The notes: generated from the sequence alone by a model not told the origin. A stretch of DNA of 64,000 bases from Fibrobacter sp. (GCA_024398875.1 JAKSIJ010000011.1:24044-88043); one strand, 5' to 3'; counted from the first letter of the stretch, positions 23,869 to 33,453 are shown. Numbers and translations are program-made.

Positions 23869-26800
23869 ATGAAAACATCTAAAATTTCGTTCTTTGGTAA
23901 AGTTCATTCTTTTAAGTCTGCTCTGTGCGCAGCGCTCCCGTTGATGGTGATTTCCGTCACTAGTTTTACTGTGGATGCTGATGCTGCGTGCTCAGGAACG
24001 ATTAAGTTCAAACCGCCTACCGCATGGAGCTCCGTTTACGTAGCCATGGATAATAGTGCCAGGGAGGTTCCCGCAAGCACTATGGTTGATGGTTATTATG
24101 TGATTGATTTGGCGACTTATGCTCCTGATGCAGGTTGGAACTCTACAAAGTTCAAGTTTGTTGGCAGTACAGGTGGGTGTGGAAACCAGGTTCCAATGGT
24201 GAGCAGCACATCTTTTAACACAACGGGAGATTTTTGTAACAACTATAGTATCCCGTGCCCTGGTTCTGGGAATACCTCGTATGTGGCCGAAGATCCTCTT
24301 AATCTAGGGAATACCTACATCGGTTCCGTTCCTCCCGATGCCAAGTACTTCTATGTGAAGGCACCGCAGACCGCAGACTGGGTCTGGGCGACTCCGATGG
24401 TGCGCGAACAGGGCTCTGCGACAGGTGTGGAAATGAAGCCTGTTGAAGGCCGTTGTGGCTGGTTCAGTTATGTCTGGGACCAGGCTCATGTGCCGGGTGT
24501 GGCTGAAGTTTACAGCAAGGAAGACCCGTCTCTTATGCTGGGCGATGCTGTTCCTCTGGGAGCGTTGCTTTCTGATGCAAACCCGAAGGTCTACTATAGC
24601 GATGGTGATTTGCTGTTTGATGACCCTGGTACCAATGGTTCTTGCGCCGGCACGCAGGGAACTGCTCTGTACTTCTTGCCTCCGGCAGACAAGGAGTGGC
24701 AGTCCGCCAAGCCCATGTTCCGTGCAACGGGTACCCTTGGAGCCTTGGAAATGACTCCGGCTCCTGGCATGTGTGGCTGGTATGTTTACAAGTGGGGTGT
24801 GGGTAATCCTCCTCCTACGGAAGGCTACATTTTCCGCAGCACTGATACCACAGACCAGGTTGGCTATTACGGCTTTGCTGGTGACTTCTCGTCGATTCCT
24901 GTGAAGCAGTTGTTCATCGACCGTGGTGGTGCAAGTTTGTATTTCATCCCGGACCCTGGGGACTGGATTGATGATGAATCCCTGGGCTGGTATGGTACGA
25001 ATCCAGGCGTTGATGGAACCTGCGAATTCAAACTGGCCGCTGTGATTTATGATACGGACGAAAACCTGAATCCGTTGTTTACAAGCGATGGAAACAATGG
25101 AGGGTTTGGTGCCTGTACGGGTGTTCGTCATGGTATTGTAAAAACGGAACTTGGCGCAGATAAGAAGCCCGTGTTTAATGCAGGTAACTCTAATGCTAGT
25201 CTTTGTGCTGGCGATGAAACTAAATTCAAAACACTCTTCAATTATACCGCTGGAGTTAATGAAGTCCAGTGCTATGATATGACGTTCAGACACTATGGTT
25301 CTGACCCTCGTTGGGGCTTTGATTCTGACTCCGCTGTTACAGATGGAAATGTAGGTGGTTTCTATCCTGTTGAAAATACGTCGGATGCTACCGTTGTGAC
25401 TTCTATTAGTCCTCAATCCTGCCCTACATGTCGCAATAAGCGCTATGCGCAGGGTCCGGTGCCTACAACGGCGGCTTACAAGGTTGGTTTTGACCAGTAT
25501 TGCAATACCCCAGGCTTCTTTGGAGGTAAGGATTGCGAAGGTCTCTTTGCCAATGGTGATTGGCCGGGTGGAGTTTGGGATTGGGGTGCCTCTCGTTGGT
25601 CCGGAACCCACAACCAGCAGTTCTGTTTCGAATCTCATGCCACCTTCACCTACAGTGAAGACCAGGAATTCACCTTCCGTGGTGACGATGACATTTGGGT
25701 GTTCATCAATGGAAAGATTGCCGTGGATAATGGCGGTGCCCACTTGGCAGCTCCTGGCCACGTGGTGTTGAAGAATCTGAACCAGACGTATGGTGAGGGT
25801 TTCCTCGTTGCGGGTCAGGATTATCCTTTGGATATCTTCTTCTGCGACCGCCGTACCACCATGTCTAACGTGATTATCAAGACCAACATGTTCATCAAGC
25901 AGAGCTCTGGTCTAGATGCTTCTGCTACAAAGAATAGCGATGGTAGCACCTCCTATAACGTGTGCTATGACCGTTCTGGCGATGGCGACTGCGCCTCTGT
26001 GGCTTTGGGTTCCACAGGTTCTGCAACAGGAACCATCCATGCCTGCGGTGACAAGATTAAGGAATACGGTAACCTCAAGTTCTCCATTGCAACTCGTGCT
26101 GGCGACCAGTCATGGCCCCTGACTGCTGGTCAGAAGGGTATGCAGTATGGTGGCATTGATTTGTCCGACCCGTTCACTCCTAAAATCAGTACGGATAAGA
26201 TGGGCAACTTGCCTCCGGGCTCTTATCGCTTGGTAATCGACTTCTGTTCTGCCGATGGTCAGTGCGATGACAAGGCGCGCACATTTGTGAACTTCCGCAT
26301 CAAGGGTACCTTGGATATCATCACTGCTGATGCTACCTACACGGTGGGCCCTGGCGAAGAAGAAAGTCCGTACTACAAGAGCGGCACCAAGTGGACTTAC
26401 CACTCCAAGGGAATGGCCGGTTCTCGTGTGCCGGTGTACATTTCCGCTATTGTGGATAACGCCATGGATCCGCTCTCGGCTCCTGGCCAGACCTACACCC
26501 TTACTTTGTCTGAAGGCATGATTGCCTATGCAGGCAAGACTGGGGATGCCCGTGTCACCTTCCCGAAGACGGTGGGTGAGTCTGGTGTGGATACGGTTTG
26601 GATTTACCAGAGTCTTTCTGCCATGACTCAGGCGAAGGAAGTGAAGACCGTGAAGTTGAAGGCGACAGCCTCCATCGAGTTTATTGTGCCGGAACTCCAC
26701 TTTGCAGAAGTTGCTTCTACAGATTCTGCAGGCAATGTGGCTAGCTGGAAACACCCGATTATTCACGACCCGGATTCTCTGGATGGTGAAGAGAACTTCC

Positions 26801-28596
26801 ACTGGATTGGTTCTGATGTGGACCTCTACTTGTTGGTCTGGAACCCCATTGACAATGAAATTTGCACCAACTGCGAATTTACCATGAGCATTAGCGACGC
26901 GTCCAAACTTGTGAATGGCACTGTGTCCGCTAAGGAAGGGGTTGCTACAGTAACTATCAGTTCTAAGATTGAGTATATGGAAACTCCCGCTTATATCGTG
27001 GTGTCCGCTGATGACAAACCGGACTTAATCTTTACGAAGTACGATAATCTGCGCTTCCGCGAACCGCCGGTCCCATATCCGGTGGTGGTGGATATCTTTG
27101 ATGCCGATGGCCCGTCTATTGCTAGCCTCGCTATCCCGGAACCCTACCATTCCGATGGCAAGCATTACCTGGATGGCAAGGCGGACTCCTTGGCTGTGTA
27201 CTATAACCGTGCCTTTATGCCGGGTCCGGATGGTGACTACAAGGATTCTTTGCCTGATTTCCTCTGCATCAATTGGGATGAAGAAAACCTTGAAGCCCAC
27301 AACTTCGTAGAAGAAGGCAAGTCCACCAAGAAGCGCGATACCACGGTGCAGTGCTCCTACATCTTTGAAAAGGAAGCCATTCTTGCTGCTTTCAAGGCTC
27401 GCCCCAAGGGTGTGGATAGTGTTCTCCAGTTTGCGGTGAAGGATACCGCCCTTTCTGTGGAAGTGAAGACTGCTGGTGACGGCAAGGTGCTGAACTATGC
27501 TTCATTTGCAGATCCGCGTCGTAAGGATGCTAATGGTAATCCGATGATTTCTAAGGAGAGTTTCACTAAGGGCTTGACGGATCGCATTGCCCCTGTGATT
27601 GTGAGCGCTCGTGTGGATGGTGCTGGCGACAAACTGAACCGCTTTACGGTAAGGCTCTCTGAACCTGTGGATATTACCGACACCACTTATTCCAAGTCTC
27701 CGTTCACCTTCTACATGAACTCTGCAACGGAAGTCTCCGAAGATAAGCGCTATGCTAGCCCCAGCGCTACAACGGCTCCGACGGGTATGAAGTCCGACCG
27801 TATTGTGCTTGTGTACGACAAGACTCAGGAAAAGACAAACCCCACGCCTCGTTTGGGCGACTATGTGCGCTTCCGTGCTGATACCTGGCTGTGGAAGGAT
27901 ATGGCCAATGTGGTCAACGATACGACTGCGGTTATAAGAGCGAAGGGCGATGCCGATATGCATTGGAATTCCCCAACGAACTATAATTCCAAGAATCGCG
28001 TGGCTTCTCCGTGGACCATCATTGTAGGTGACTACTCTGTGGAAGTTTCTTCTGTTAATTTGGCTTCTATGGATGCCAAGATTGATGCGAAGAATACTCC
28101 AGTGGGTGAGGCTTACACGATTCCTACCAATGCGGGTAAGGATGAAATCAAGGCCTTGTATCCCAACACGCTGGGCTACATCGTGAAGTCTGATATGAGC
28201 GCCTTCATCAGTAAGGATGCCAATACAGAAAAACTCTTTGAGAACAAGCCCGAATTGTTGGAAGAGGTGTACTTCGATTATGAAGTCCAGTATTACACCA
28301 ACCTGGGTGGATATGTGGCTAAGACAGAAGGCCGTATCTACTGTAAGGATGATGTGAATATGGCCAAGTACAAGAAGCAGTACTTTGATGGTAAGGATTG
28401 TCAGTCCAACCCCAAGAACTTCTATCTGGCTTGGAACATGCTCTCTGACAAGAAACGCTTGGTGGGTACTGGCGCCTATATCGCAAAGCTCTCTTCTTAT
28501 GTTTACCTTGGTAAGCAGCTGGGTAAGGCCAGAAGCAGTAAGGCTGATGAAACCTCTGTCTGGGGTGCTAAGCGCGGCAAGGGCTTAGTGAAGTAA
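23869..28596 (+). CDS. Large secreted fibro-slime domain protein
   Basis: This 1575-residue protein has a signal-like N-terminus (LCAALPLMVISVTSF). Residues about 45-380 hold related units, each with an aromatic 'xYFLPPxDxxW' strand and a GMCGWYVYKW-type strand, reminiscent of starch-binding-like modules. From about 455 to 670 it has the fibro-slime/PA14-like domain: MTFRHYGSDPRWGFDSD, HATFTYSEDQEFTFRGDDD, WVFINGKIAVDNGGAHLAA and YPLDIFFCDRRTTMSN. The rest consists of Ig-like strands. Fibro-slime proteins are outer-surface adhesins linked to cellulose adhesion in Fibrobacter. No clear C-terminal sorting domain is seen. A terminator follows at 28681. Confidence 0.88.
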   Translation: MKTSKISFFGKVHSFKSALCAALPLMVISVTSFTVDADAACSGTIKFKPPTAWSSVYVAMDNSAREVPASTMVDGYYVIDLATYAPDAGWNSTKFKFVGSTGGCGNQVPMVSSTSFNTTGDFCNNYSIPCPGSGNTSYVAEDPLNLGNTYIGSVPPDAKYFYVKAPQTADWVWATPMVREQGSATGVEMKPVEGRCGWFSYVWDQAHVPGVAEVYSKEDPSLMLGDAVPLGALLSDANPKVYYSDGDLLFDDPGTNGSCAGTQGTALYFLPPADKEWQSAKPMFRATGTLGALEMTPAPGMCGWYVYKWGVGNPPPTEGYIFRSTDTTDQVGYYGFAGDFSSIPVKQLFIDRGGASLYFIPDPGDWIDDESLGWYGTNPGVDGTCEFKLAAVIYDTDENLNPLFTSDGNNGGFGACTGVRHGIVKTELGADKKPVFNAGNSNASLCAGDETKFKTLFNYTAGVNEVQCYDMTFRHYGSDPRWGFDSDSAVTDGNVGGFYPVENTSDATVVTSISPQSCPTCRNKRYAQGPVPTTAAYKVGFDQYCNTPGFFGGKDCEGLFANGDWPGGVWDWGASRWSGTHNQQFCFESHATFTYSEDQEFTFRGDDDIWVFINGKIAVDNGGAHLAAPGHVVLKNLNQTYGEGFLVAGQDYPLDIFFCDRRTTMSNVIIKTNMFIKQSSGLDASATKNSDGSTSYNVCYDRSGDGDCASVALGSTGSATGTIHACGDKIKEYGNLKFSIATRAGDQSWPLTAGQKGMQYGGIDLSDPFTPKISTDKMGNLPPGSYRLVIDFCSADGQCDDKARTFVNFRIKGTLDIITADATYTVGPGEEESPYYKSGTKWTYHSKGMAGSRVPVYISAIVDNAMDPLSAPGQTYTLTLSEGMIAYAGKTGDARVTFPKTVGESGVDTVWIYQSLSAMTQAKEVKTVKLKATASIEFIVPELHFAEVASTDSAGNVASWKHPIIHDPDSLDGEENFHWIGSDVDLYLLVWNPIDNEICTNCEFTMSISDASKLVNGTVSAKEGVATVTISSKIEYMETPAYIVVSADDKPDLIFTKYDNLRFREPPVPYPVVVDIFDADGPSIASLAIPEPYHSDGKHYLDGKADSLAVYYNRAFMPGPDGDYKDSLPDFLCINWDEENLEAHNFVEEGKSTKKRDTTVQCSYIFEKEAILAAFKARPKGVDSVLQFAVKDTALSVEVKTAGDGKVLNYASFADPRRKDANGNPMISKESFTKGLTDRIAPVIVSARVDGAGDKLNRFTVRLSEPVDITDTTYSKSPFTFYMNSATEVSEDKRYASPSATTAPTGMKSDRIVLVYDKTQEKTNPTPRLGDYVRFRADTWLWKDMANVVNDTTAVIRAKGDADMHWNSPTNYNSKNRVASPWTIIVGDYSVEVSSVNLASMDAKIDAKNTPVGEAYTIPTNAGKDEIKALYPNTLGYIVKSDMSAFISKDANTEKLFENKPELLEEVYFDYEVQYYTNLGGYVAKTEGRIYCKDDVNMAKYKKQYFDGKDCQSNPKNFYLAWNMLSDKKRLVGTGAYIAKLSSYVYLGKQLGKARSSKADETSVWGAKRGKGLVK

Positions 28597-28617
28597 CGTT
28601 GCGAGCGCGTGCCTCCC

Positions 28618-28650
28618 ACGTCATTGCGAGGCCGAAGGCCGTGGCAATCT
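28618..28650. repeat. REP-like palindromic unit
   Basis: The unit has ACGTCATTGCGAGG at 28618-28631 and ends CCGTGGCAATCT. ATTGC/GCAAT and GGCC/GGCC can pair around GAA. Identical core at 30908-30942; variants at 39765 and 39866. It lies between the fibro-slime gene and its terminator. Confidence 0.75.
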
Positions 28651-28680
28651 AACGCATTGATTATACAGCGCAAAAATTTA

Positions 28681-28707
28681 AGAGTCTGCTTCGGCAGACT
28701 CTTTTTG
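28681..28707 (+). terminator. Terminator between the fibro-slime gene and recF
   Basis: AGAGTCTGC (28681-28689) and GCAGACTCT (28694-28702) form a perfect stem with a TTCG tetraloop and T5 tail. It lies between convergent genes. On the minus strand the T run is weaker, but it may also serve recF. Confidence 0.93.
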
Positions 28708-28711
28708 TGTT

Positions 28712-29830
28712 TTATGTCAGTTGAAAGTGCGCGTCGGCGGTGAAGGGGAGTTCTTCTGCCTGAGGCGTTGCAATAAAGACCTGGCAATCTTTTTCACGAA
28801 TCAGGGCGGCTACAGCATCGCGGCGGTTTACATCCAGCTCCGCGAAGATATCATCCAGAAGCAGAATGGGTTTGCCTACGTAATGGGAGGCTACATCCAC
28901 TGCGGCAAATCGCATGGCGATTGCAGCGGAGCGGCACTGGCCCTGACTCCCCACGGAGCGCATTTCGTAGCCGGAGGCACAGAGCGCCAAATCGTCTTTA
29001 TGGGGACCCGCCATGGTGAGGCCCTGCAGTTTTTCCACGAGTTCTAAACCCGCTAATTTTGAGGCAAAAGTCTTCCGTAGAATTTCTTCGTCGGGCACAA
29101 TGCCTGAATCGCCAAAGTCTGCAAGACCGTCTTCCTTGAGAATGGAGCTTTTGTAATCGCAGGTAATGGCATCCACACCGCCGGAGAGTTTGTGGTAGTA
29201 ATCCGTAATCACGGGAGAAATTTCGCAGGAGAGGTTCAGCCGGGCGAGCCACAGCTTGGCGCCCAAATCCACCAGCTGGGTAGTGAGCACCTGGAACAAG
29301 TCTTCGCCGCCGGTGGGGGCGCCATCCCGCTTGTACTGCTTGAGCCACTGGTTCCGCTGCTGCAGCACCCGCTTGTAGTGCCTCAGTAGCGCCGCATTGG
29401 CAGGGGAGCGGTAACAGAGGATTTCGTCCAGCCAATGGCGACGCACCTCCGGAGCCCCCCGCAGGAGTTCGATGTCCGAGGGCTGCATGATGACTGCGGG
29501 GCACTTCCCGAAGAATACCGCCGGCGACCGCAGTGCTTCACCGTTTTCTTTGGCGCTTATTTTATTGCGGTCGACGCCTACTGCCCGCGAAAAACTGCTT
29601 TCGCCGCAGGTGAAATCTCCCCGCAAAATAAGGCCGTCCGTGTTCCAGCAAATCAGTTCCTTCAAATCCTTTGCCCGGAAGGAAAATCCTTGGGAAAGCA
29701 GGTAGATGGATTCCAGAATAGTGGTTTTTCCGCAGCCGTTTGCTCCGGAGAAAACGTTGATGCCAGGCAAAAACTCATATTCGAGATTTGCTAGGCTGCG
29801 CACATTCTGGATGGCAAGATTCTTTATCAC
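28712..29830 (-). CDS. recF: DNA replication and repair protein RecF
   Basis: This 372-residue SMC-like ATPase loads RecA at gaps. It has Walker A (FSGANGCGKTTILESIYLL, near residue 30), the ABC signature region SVGSQGQCRSAAIAMRF and Walker B ILLLDDIFAELD. The start is GTG at 29830, overlapping the stop of the upstream barrel gene as GTGA. That neighbourhood is unusual: recF normally sits by dnaA, dnaN or gyrB, whereas here it ends an envelope-protein operon. Confidence 0.94.
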   Translation of the reverse strand: MIKNLAIQNVRSLANLEYEFLPGINVFSGANGCGKTTILESIYLLSQGFSFRAKDLKELICWNTDGLILRGDFTCGESSFSRAVGVDRNKISAKENGEALRSPAVFFGKCPAVIMQPSDIELLRGAPEVRRHWLDEILCYRSPANAALLRHYKRVLQQRNQWLKQYKRDGAPTGGEDLFQVLTTQLVDLGAKLWLARLNLSCEISPVITDYYHKLSGGVDAITCDYKSSILKEDGLADFGDSGIVPDEEILRKTFASKLAGLELVEKLQGLTMAGPHKDDLALCASGYEMRSVGSQGQCRSAAIAMRFAAVDVASHYVGKPILLLDDIFAELDVNRRDAVAALIREKDCQVFIATPQAEELPFTADAHFQLT

Positions 29831-30861
29831 GGGATAAAGCCTCGCAGCCCGAAACTCAAGGGATTCCAGAGCCCTGCTTCCGATTCGTAAGTCAAGGCGT
29901 AGTTCACATCAAAGAGCCATTTCTTCTTCCCGATGCGGACGTTGAATTTATAGCCTAGGCCAAGCATGGCGTCCAAATCGTCCATGCCCACACGAATAGT
30001 TCCTTCTGGGATGATTTCGCATTCAAAGCCCACACGGCCTGTCCATACATGCCATCCGGGGTCAAAAACAAGAAGCGTATCTGCCACCTGATAATCCAAA
30101 GCTTCCATCCAGGCATAAACGGGTTTGCCCATGACTTCGGAGCGATAGCCTAGTCCGATTTGCAGAATTTTGGGGCGGAGGCCTTCTGTGGAGGCTACGG
30201 AGTTGTCGGAGCTGATGTTCTTTGTCCAGCGGGCGGAAAGGTTATTGCTGAAACTGATGTTTCGAACCATGACGGAGGTGGACCAGTTTTTGTTCCATTG
30301 TCGGAGCCAGCCGAAATTCAGGGAGACGGGACTGGTAAATCCATCTTCAATATCCACATCATCATAATATTCTGCAATATCCAGGTTATCATAACTCATG
30401 GAAAGGGAAAGGCCGAAGGCGTCCCGACGGGTGGCCCGGTATGAAAATCCCAGATACATCATGGAGAAAAATGGCGTGGCTGTTCCCAAGGTTTGGTCGT
30501 CATCGTCAATCACATCAAAATCCAAATCACCGCGGTAGAGCATGGCAAAACCTACGCCCATGCGTTTACCTACAGGGGATTCGATGCCCAGGGAACCGCC
30601 CATGCGGTCCAAATCCCGTTTCTCTGCATTCAACGTGTAGGAAAAATTCTGACGAAAACCGAGAATGGCAGGGTTCCAGTAGGCGCCGGGCATGGAAGCG
30701 GTATCGGCAGAACCCGTGTTTCCGCGGCCTAGTTCGCGAGTGCCTGCACCCATGCGTTCCACAAAGCCGTCAAAACCGCCCAAGGCCGCCTTTTTATCTA
30801 CAACACCCGCCTGCGCAATGCTTAAAATGAAAAACAACAAAATGGTTGCTTTTTTCCACAA
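29827..30861 (-). CDS. PorV-like outer-membrane barrel protein
   Basis: The frame opens further upstream, but residues before about 30861 come from REP repeat DNA (CERSEAIHS-type translations), so I start at the TTG at 30861 just before a signal peptide (LLFFILSIAQAG); this start is uncertain. The 344-residue protein has GAGTRELGRGNTGSADTAS and GAYWNPAIL, the N-terminal hallmark of PorV/UPF0164/FadL-type barrels, then alternating beta strands. PorV is a type IX secretion partner. The upstream propeller protein has a FlgD-like C-terminus, which fits. It overlaps recF by 4 bases. Confidence 0.76.
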   Translation of the reverse strand: MWKKATILLFFILSIAQAGVVDKKAALGGFDGFVERMGAGTRELGRGNTGSADTASMPGAYWNPAILGFRQNFSYTLNAEKRDLDRMGGSLGIESPVGKRMGVGFAMLYRGDLDFDVIDDDDQTLGTATPFFSMMYLGFSYRATRRDAFGLSLSMSYDNLDIAEYYDDVDIEDGFTSPVSLNFGWLRQWNKNWSTSVMVRNISFSNNLSARWTKNISSDNSVASTEGLRPKILQIGLGYRSEVMGKPVYAWMEALDYQVADTLLVFDPGWHVWTGRVGFECEIIPEGTIRVGMDDLDAMLGLGYKFNVRIGKKKWLFDVNYALTYESEAGLWNPLSFGLRGFIP

Positions 30862-30888
30862 TGTTATGCAGTTCAACCCAACGTCATT

Positions 30889-31019
30889 GCGAGGGGCGGA
30901 TGATAAAACGTCATTGCGAGGCCGAAGGCCGTGGCAATCTACAGACAACGAATGGATTGCTTCGCTACGCTCGCAATGACGTAGGGGAGGGCGTTGCCTC
31001 TTCGCAATGACGTGTGGGA
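30889..31019. repeat. REPIN-like inverted REP doublet and solitary copies
   Basis: The doublet runs from ACGTCATTGCGAG at 30908 to CTCGCAATGACGT ending at 30982 (75 bp), two REP units in inverse orientation around a short spacer. Partial copies lie at 30890-30903 (direct) and 31001-31012 (inverse). The DNA separates the propeller gene from the barrel gene. Confidence 0.8.
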
Positions 31020-31055
31020 GGCATTCTGCATTCAGCATTCTGCATTCAGCATTCA
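31020..31055. repeat. Tandem 14-bp repeat overlapping the propeller gene's end
   Basis: GCATTCTGCATTCA is repeated at 31021-31034 and 31035-31048 and partly at 31049-31055. It reaches the stop codon of the propeller gene. Related words occur at 23320 and 39700. Confidence 0.8.
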
Positions 31056-32690
31056 TCTGCCACCTCCCAGGGTCATCACTTTACCCCAGCCAATGTGGCC
31101 ATGATTGTCTTTTACGCGCACATAGTAGATGCCCATGGTGCAAGGTCTGCCGTAATCATCCAGTCCGTCCCATACATCTTCTTTTGCGTTGGTGCTGCGG
31201 GAATCGTCGGCAGCGCGCGGAGCAGATTTTACAATCTTCCGCACCTTCTTCATGTCGTAACTAAAGACCTCGATTGTGATTTTGGAATCTTTGCTTACTT
31301 TGTACGAAACTAGGGATTCCCCGCCGGCGGTAATGACTGAAGGAACCATACGAACAGACCCTAGATTACCGCTCAGTTTTGCGCGGTTGAGGATGGGGGC
31401 CCAGGTGGCGCCCGAGTCTGCGGAAACGGAAATCCCATTGCCATAGGTTGCAACGGCTAGGCCCGTTGTGCCGCCTTCCATGGGGAATGCGGTAATGGAG
31501 GTGATAATTGCGTCTCGGTCGGTGACGCCCGTTTCAAAGCTGTGGAGGTAGCGCGTTTCTTCTTCCTCGTCCAGCGTGAATCCGCGCACGCCCGAGGAAT
31601 CCAGCCTCAGGTAGCCGCTGACGGAACCGCCTGCAACCCAAACTCCTACAAATGCTTGTTTCCCTATGAAGGCAACGCCTGTAGTAGTGTAGTCTTCCTT
31701 ATCGAAGATGTCTCGCTTTTCCGCCTTCTTTGTGGCGTTCAGGAAGGGAACTTTTGCAAAGTCTTTATCTTTGGCGAATTTGCGCCAGAGGCTTCCCTTG
31801 ACATCGCCATCCTTTAGGAGAGATGTTTCTGCAATGATTTGGAGTGGTGAGCCTCCCATCCAGAGTCCCGTGACTCGAGATTCTTCCAGTGCTTTGGATG
31901 CGCTTACGATGGAACCGTCGGCTTTGTAAATCCAGAGACCTTTGGCGGTGCTCATCCACAAATCGCCTGTAGATTCTTCTACGGTAACATCGTAAATTGC
32001 GGTGTATTTCTCCAGATCGATGGAGGCGTCTTCGTCCAATTCCTCCAATTTCAGAGATTTGCGATTGAAGAGATGGCGACTGATTTTGGGCTCGTTGCCG
32101 ATGCCTTTGGAAATGTCGTATTTCAGAATGCCGAGGACGCCGTTTGCGGCCCACAGAATGTTCTTCTTTTTATCGAAGGCAAATCCGCTGGCGGCGTAAT
32201 CCATGGGGGATTCCACAGCAGTTGCTGCAACGGGCTGTGAAACGGGCGTTTCATAAATGGCGTCCATACCGCGGACAGAGAAAAATCCGGCAGGCATCAG
32301 GAACTGGCCCGCGTCGTCGAAGGTAAACATGGGGAGCACGCGGCCCAGGTCGCCCGCGTCCGCCGTCGCTATGTGCCGGCGTTCGCTCAGTTTATCGTTT
32401 AGGAACCCGGACTGCATGGCGGACACAGAGTCTGAAAGCGCCTCCTGCTTGGATTCTACAACCCGAATGCTGGCGTAGTCGCTGGAGTTATTTTTGGCGA
32501 CGGTAATGCGGGTGATGCCGCTAGCCACATCGCCGCGGGAATAAACCCAGAGGGCACCCTCGCTCCCTGCTGGAGCTACGGAGAGGGCCCAGTTGCTGAA
32601 CAAGGTCTCGGTGGCCGCGAAGCCCGCGGTTACTGTCCCGAGAACCACCCACGTAAATGCCAACCCAATAAATTTTCGAAAACCTAGCAC
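31053..32690 (-). CDS. Secreted beta-propeller protein with FlgD-like C-terminal domain
   Basis: I start at GTG 32690, which follows an AAGGA site and leads straight into a signal peptide (FIGLAFTWVVLGTVTAGFA); the TTG at 32714 lies inside the previous gene. The 545-residue product has propeller repeats (ILWAANGVLGILKYDISK, DLWMSTAKGLWIYKADGS, VTGLWMGGSPLQII) and ends with an Ig-like FlgD/T9SS-type domain: ITIEVFSYDMKKVRK, then DVWDGLDDYGRPC and MGIYYVRVKDNHGH. PorZ of type IX secretion has a similar propeller plus tail plan, but the assignment is inference. It sits 10 bases after the LolA-like gene. Confidence 0.75.
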   Translation of the reverse strand: MLGFRKFIGLAFTWVVLGTVTAGFAATETLFSNWALSVAPAGSEGALWVYSRGDVASGITRITVAKNNSSDYASIRVVESKQEALSDSVSAMQSGFLNDKLSERRHIATADAGDLGRVLPMFTFDDAGQFLMPAGFFSVRGMDAIYETPVSQPVAATAVESPMDYAASGFAFDKKKNILWAANGVLGILKYDISKGIGNEPKISRHLFNRKSLKLEELDEDASIDLEKYTAIYDVTVEESTGDLWMSTAKGLWIYKADGSIVSASKALEESRVTGLWMGGSPLQIIAETSLLKDGDVKGSLWRKFAKDKDFAKVPFLNATKKAEKRDIFDKEDYTTTGVAFIGKQAFVGVWVAGGSVSGYLRLDSSGVRGFTLDEEEETRYLHSFETGVTDRDAIITSITAFPMEGGTTGLAVATYGNGISVSADSGATWAPILNRAKLSGNLGSVRMVPSVITAGGESLVSYKVSKDSKITIEVFSYDMKKVRKIVKSAPRAADDSRSTNAKEDVWDGLDDYGRPCTMGIYYVRVKDNHGHIGWGKVMTLGGGR

Positions 32691-32700
32691 GGGAACATCC

Positions 32701-33339
32701 TTATCGCATGTCAATTTCGTCTACACCGGGTACGGATTTGTAGCGAAAGTCTTCCGCCTTTATGGATTTTAACACATTCAATTTCATGATGTTATACCAG
32801 GAGGCGTTGCCACTGGGGTCGACGGTGAACAATCGCACGGGGGAGAAGTCTTTTTTGGAGAGCCACACGTCCATGTGGGAGAACTGGCCGGCGTATTTGG
32901 AGGGGTCCAGTTTAAGCACCCACAGTTTTTGTCCGTTGAATTCTGCTTCCGTGATTTCTTCGGCTTTGCAGTTCAGGTATTTGAATAGCAGTTCTGAGGG
33001 GTGGAGTGCTGAGGAAAGGTCTTCCACCGCTTTGATGAGCACCTGCTTTTGTTCCATGTTCCATTGCCAAAGGGTCTCGCCGTCGCTGTAAAATTGGATG
33101 CCAGCCATGTTCAGCTTAAAGCGGTCTCCTTCGGCAACTAGGAGACTTCCTTTCTGGGAGGCGATGTCTGGGGAGTCGGCGTAGAAGACTTGCACCTGAA
33201 ATTCCAGATTCCAGGCCTTACCGGACTTGAACCAGTTCTGGGATTTGACCATGGCTTCGTCGGCGGAAATGGCAAATGCCGTCGGTGCAAAAATAAGGGC
33301 GAATAACAAGCAATAAACAAAAGAAACGAGGGATTTCAT
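32701..33339 (-). CDS. LolA-like outer-membrane lipoprotein carrier
   Basis: The ATG at 33339 has a GGAG site and a signal peptide (LVSFVYCLLFALIFAPTAFA); the frame extends far upstream only as a shadow of the porin-like gene. The 212-residue protein has the LolA pattern: EFQVQVFYADSPDIASQKG, GDRFKLNMAGIQFYSDGETL, WQWNMEQKQVLIK and a C-terminal DPSGNASWYNIMKLNVLKS. LolA carries lipoproteins through the periplasm; this may be the housekeeping carrier or a dedicated one for the downstream export-like genes. First gene of the operon that ends with recF. Confidence 0.8.
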   Translation of the reverse strand: MKSLVSFVYCLLFALIFAPTAFAISADEAMVKSQNWFKSGKAWNLEFQVQVFYADSPDIASQKGSLLVAEGDRFKLNMAGIQFYSDGETLWQWNMEQKQVLIKAVEDLSSALHPSELLFKYLNCKAEEITEAEFNGQKLWVLKLDPSKYAGQFSHMDVWLSKKDFSPVRLFTVDPSGNASWYNIMKLNVLKSIKAEDFRYKSVPGVDEIDMR

Positions 33340-33370
33340 AAAACTCCTGCTACTGCTCCCAAAAATACAA

Positions 33371-33393
33371 AATAGCCTGAAAGGGAGGCTATT
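33371..33393. promoter_or_regulatory. Hairpin in the divergent promoter region
   Basis: AATAGCCT (33371-33378) and AGGCTATT (33386-33393) form a perfect 8-bp stem with a 7-base loop. It is located between the divergent LolA-like and barrel genes, where no upstream transcript needs ending. It may be a leader attenuator or an operator. Confidence 0.45.
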
Positions 33394-33453
33394 TCTCTTT
33401 TCCAATCCGCTTAAATTTTCTATTTTTGCGAAGAATCTAATTGGAAGGAATTT

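Noticed and set aside
24304..25761. 485-codon minus-strand frame inside the fibro-slime gene
   Set aside because: Shadow; fibro-slime motifs are unambiguous on the plus strand.
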